In this document: positions 21,595 to 23,082 of the stretch, in pieces
Layout: each line of letters begins with the position of its first letter
How positions within the stretch are numbered: position 1 is the first letter of the stretch
Assembly: GCA_900545085.1 (NCBI GenBank)
Contig: UQXU01000021.1
Coordinates: 1 to 23,082 of the forward strand
Length of the DNA stretch: 23,082 nt
From: an uncultured Eubacteriales bacterium
GTDB taxonomy: Bacteria; Bacillota; Clostridia; Christensenellales; Christensenellaceae
Direction: 5' to 3'
Notes under the pieces: model-generated
Seen by the model: the letters and a program-made list of their open reading frames with translations, nothing else
Told to the model about the DNA's origin: nothing
The model's database searches: none
Translations under genes and position numbers: made by a program

Positions 21595-22341
21595 TTATTT
21601 TCTGCAGAGAAAACTGAGTGCGAGATTTTTTACTTTTTCGGGAGCGCCCGGGGTGGAGAGCTGATGATCTCCGCCGAATATCAATGTTATATCTGCGCCG
21701 TTCTGCTGCGCAAAACGCAGAGCGTCATCCGGAGAAGCGGTATCGTCCGCCATTCCGTGTATCATACACAGCTCGGCCGAACCTTTTTTATATAGGCTGA
21801 AAACGTCGTTTGCAGCGAAATCATCTGCAAGAGCAGAGGTTAGCTTCAGAGGGCGATAGTATCTATTGTCGATTATGTACCCATTTTGAGCAAAGGCTTC
21901 GCTGTTTTCTATCAATCTGTTTTTAAAAAGAGAAGGCATACTTACCGCTGCGGAACGGAGAAAGGCGCGCCGGCCGAGCGAGGCTCCGGATGAGATGTGC
22001 AGCAGAGTCATGTACGCGCCGAAGCTCGAACCGAAATAGCAAACGTCCGCGCCGGGCGATACGCTTTTAACAAAAGCTTCGACAGAAGATATGTCGCTCA
22101 TGCAATTGGGCAGGCGGAGAAAATCACCGTCAACCTCGCTCTCTCCGTGAGCGGGGAAGTCAAATGCAATCGCTCCCATACCTTTTTCCCGAAAAGCATG
22201 GAGCATCATCTGCGCAGTGGGACTCTGCATACTGCTGCCGAAACCGTGTATTATCAGGCAGACAGCGGGGTCGGAAGGAAGTATGTCGTAGGTGCAGTGT
22301 ATATAGTAGCCGGCTTTTGCCGCAAGTTTTGTTTTTTGCAT
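21595..22341 (-). CDS. Alpha/beta-hydrolase family protein
   Basis: This 248-residue cytoplasmic protein is a serine hydrolase of the alpha/beta fold. The oxyanion-side motif is IIHGFGSS (30-37), followed by FDFPAHGES (60-68). The nucleophile elbow GSSFGA has Ser106, Asp199 or Asp200 lies in HGMADDTASPDDA, and His226 lies in GGDHQLS, so the triad is complete and in order. The pattern is close to small esterases and acyl-peptide hydrolase relatives (Hydrolase_4). The substrate is unknown. AGGAGA precedes the ATG. It is transcribed divergently from the AbrB gene and with the small membrane protein downstream. Confidence 0.88.
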   Translation of the reverse strand: MQKTKLAAKAGYYIHCTYDILPSDPAVCLIIHGFGSSMQSPTAQMMLHAFREKGMGAIAFDFPAHGESEVDGDFLRLPNCMSDISSVEAFVKSVSPGADVCYFGSSFGAYMTLLHISSGASLGRRAFLRSAAVSMPSLFKNRLIENSEAFAQNGYIIDNRYYRPLKLTSALADDFAANDVFSLYKKGSAELCMIHGMADDTASPDDALRFAQQNGADITLIFGGDHQLSTPGAPEKVKNLALSFLCRK

Positions 22342-22364
22342 GTTATTCTCCTGTTTTTTATTGT

Positions 22365-22393
22365 ATTATACCTTATTTATATATTTGTAACAA
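22365..22393 (-). promoter_or_regulatory. Promoter of the hydrolase-membrane protein operon
   Basis: On the minus strand TTGTTA (22393-22388) and TATAAT (22370-22365) are 17 bases apart, with a leader of about 17 bases to the ATG. Confidence 0.7.
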
Positions 22394-22402
22394 GAATTAT
22401 GC

Positions 22403-22431
22403 TTGACAGAAAAAAGTATGAATGGTATCAT
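22403..22431 (+). promoter_or_regulatory. Promoter of the AbrB-ABC operon
   Basis: TTGACA (22403-22408) and TATCAT (22426-22431) are 17 bases apart, with TGG before the -10 box (extended -10). Its -35 box is nine bases from the -35 box of the divergent hydrolase promoter. Confidence 0.8.
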
Positions 22432-22460
22432 TTAATCAGACAAATCATATTTTTCATACT
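22415..22460. promoter_or_regulatory. Inverted repeat flanking the abrB-like promoter start site (candidate operator)
   Basis: AGTATGAA (22415-22422) and TTCATACT (22453-22460) are perfect inverted copies 30 bases apart. They lie on either side of the -10 box and the expected transcription start. A second short dyad, CAAG-N7-CTTG (22391-22405), sits between the two divergent -35 boxes. Autoregulation by the adjacent AbrB-like protein is an inference. Confidence 0.45.
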
Positions 22461-22476
22461 GAGAGGGAAAGGTGTT

Positions 22477-22701
22477 ATGAAAGCGACGAAGGCGCCTAAA
22501 GGAAAATACGCATATACAGTCAAAGTGGGAGAAAGAGGGCAAATTGTAATACCCAAAGAGGTGAGAGAGGTCTTTGATATAAACTCAGGCGATACGCTGA
22601 TACTGCTGGCAGATGAGGAGCAGGGGATTGCAATACCGCCGAAAAGTATGTTTTTAGAGCTTTTCAGCGGAATATTTAACGGAGGGAAGGAAGAAGAATG
22701 A
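22477..22701 (+). CDS. AbrB/MazE/SpoVT-type DNA-binding regulator
   Basis: This 74-residue protein is almost entirely a swapped-hairpin AbrB domain: YTVKVGERGQIVIPKEVREV (about 12-31) is the family signature, followed by INSGDTLILLADEEQGIAI. AbrB-like proteins dimerise through this fold and bind DNA. The frame runs open far upstream, but the start is the ATG at 22477, which gives the expected short N terminus and follows AGGGAAAGG. The stop overlaps the ABC ATPase start as ATGA. In many Clostridia a gene like this opens an operon for an ABC-2 type exporter and probably regulates it in response to stress or peptides. Confidence 0.92.
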   Translation: MKATKAPKGKYAYTVKVGERGQIVIPKEVREVFDINSGDTLILLADEEQGIAIPPKSMFLELFSGIFNGGKEEE

Positions 22702-23082
22702 ATGTATTGGAAGTTCAAGGCTTGAAAAAAAGCTATCCTGCATTCGAGCTGAAAAATGTGGATATAGCTCTGAAAAAAGGAAGGATAACAGGCTTTATAG
22801 GGAGAAACGGCGCAGGAAAATCTACTATATTAAAGAGCCTGATCGGTCAGCTGAAACTGGTAAAAGGGGCAGTGTGGCTGGATGGAACCTCTATGGGGAC
22901 CATGAAGGAAAAAGAGATTGCCCTTCGTATGTCTGTGATGATGACCGGCCGAGTGAAAACAGAGCGGATGACCTGTGAAGAAGTGGTAAGTATGGGGCGG
23001 TATCCTTATACAGGGAAAATGGGGATCCTGACAGAAAAAGACTGGCAGATCGTAAGGGAGTCTTTAGAACTGGTCCAGGGAC
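22698..23082 (+). CDS. ABC transporter ATP-binding protein, 5' part; apparent chimera
   Basis: Only the first 128 codons are present; the gene runs off the right edge. Residues 1-45 (MNVLEVQGLKKSYPAFELKN, Walker A GRNGAGKST at 35-43) look like ABC-2 exporter ATPases that follow AbrB-like genes. From about residue 49 (IGQLKLVKGAVWLDG, then VSMGRYPYTGKMGILTEKDW) the sequence instead matches the pattern of FecE/BtuD-like ATPases for iron-siderophore or cobalamin uptake. Isoleucine codons are ATA four of four before the switch and ATC or ATT four of four after it. The start ATG overlaps the AbrB stop. A natural recombinant gene or an assembly join are both possible. Confidence 0.8.
   Translation, partial: MNVLEVQGLKKSYPAFELKNVDIALKKGRITGFIGRNGAGKSTILKSLIGQLKLVKGAVWLDGTSMGTMKEKEIALRMSVMMTGRVKTERMTCEEVVSMGRYPYTGKMGILTEKDWQIVRESLELVQG

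Noticed and set aside
21997..22476. Upstream in-frame extension of the AbrB gene (to 234 residues)
   Set aside because: The extension overlaps the hydrolase gene in antisense and the promoter region; the ATG at 22477 has a ribosome site and gives the normal AbrB length.

Overview
The window reads as a stretch of chromosome from a low-to-mid GC anaerobic member of the Clostridia. The evidence is a sporulation-type sigma-H, Mini-ribonuclease III next to RlmB, greA-lysS neighbours, the prmA-rsmE-mtaB-HIT series, a 2-hydroxyacyl-CoA dehydratase activase family typical of strict anaerobes, and an AbrB-ABC exporter module. Plus-strand genes use ATA for isoleucine and AGA for arginine very heavily. 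A finer placement (perhaps near Eubacteriales Family XIII) is only a guess. Both ends cut through genes.

Layout. Positions 2-2012 hold a tightly overlapping RNA/ribosome and sigma-factor set: tail of a cell-wall amidase, mrnC, rlmB, sigH. Positions 2030-4714 hold greA and a long lysS carrying an extra C-terminal tRNA-binding domain. After a short orphan coding remnant, 4938-10771 looks like one operon: an unrecognised membrane-anchored protein, dusB, a giant tandem activase and its dehydratase-like partner, closed by a strong bidirectional terminator. An opposite-strand pair (iron alcohol dehydrogenase, cupin) occupies 10866-12376 with its own promoter and terminator. Positions 12525-16515 return to housekeeping: prmA, rsmE, mtaB, a HIT hydrolase and a TetR-type regulator.

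From 16516 on the region is more accessory: a control region rich in hairpins and dyads, an L,D-transpeptidase lipoprotein, a lone elongator tRNA-Met with a near-ideal promoter and terminator, a secreted subtilisin-like protease with five 82-residue Ig-like repeats, then a minus-strand pair (alpha/beta hydrolase, small membrane protein). Divergent from these is an AbrB-like regulator overlapping the start of an ABC transporter ATPase.

The most striking observation is at the right edge. The ABC ATPase begins like an ABC-2 exporter ATPase of AbrB-linked modules, but just after Walker A it turns into what looks like an iron-siderophore/cobalamin (FecE/BtuD-type) ATPase, with a matching switch in isoleucine codon use from ATA to ATC/ATT. 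This is either a recombinant gene or an assembly chimera. Second in interest is the tandem activase plus dehydratase-like pair, an ATP-driven iron-sulfur electron-transfer system whose substrate cannot be read from the sequence.
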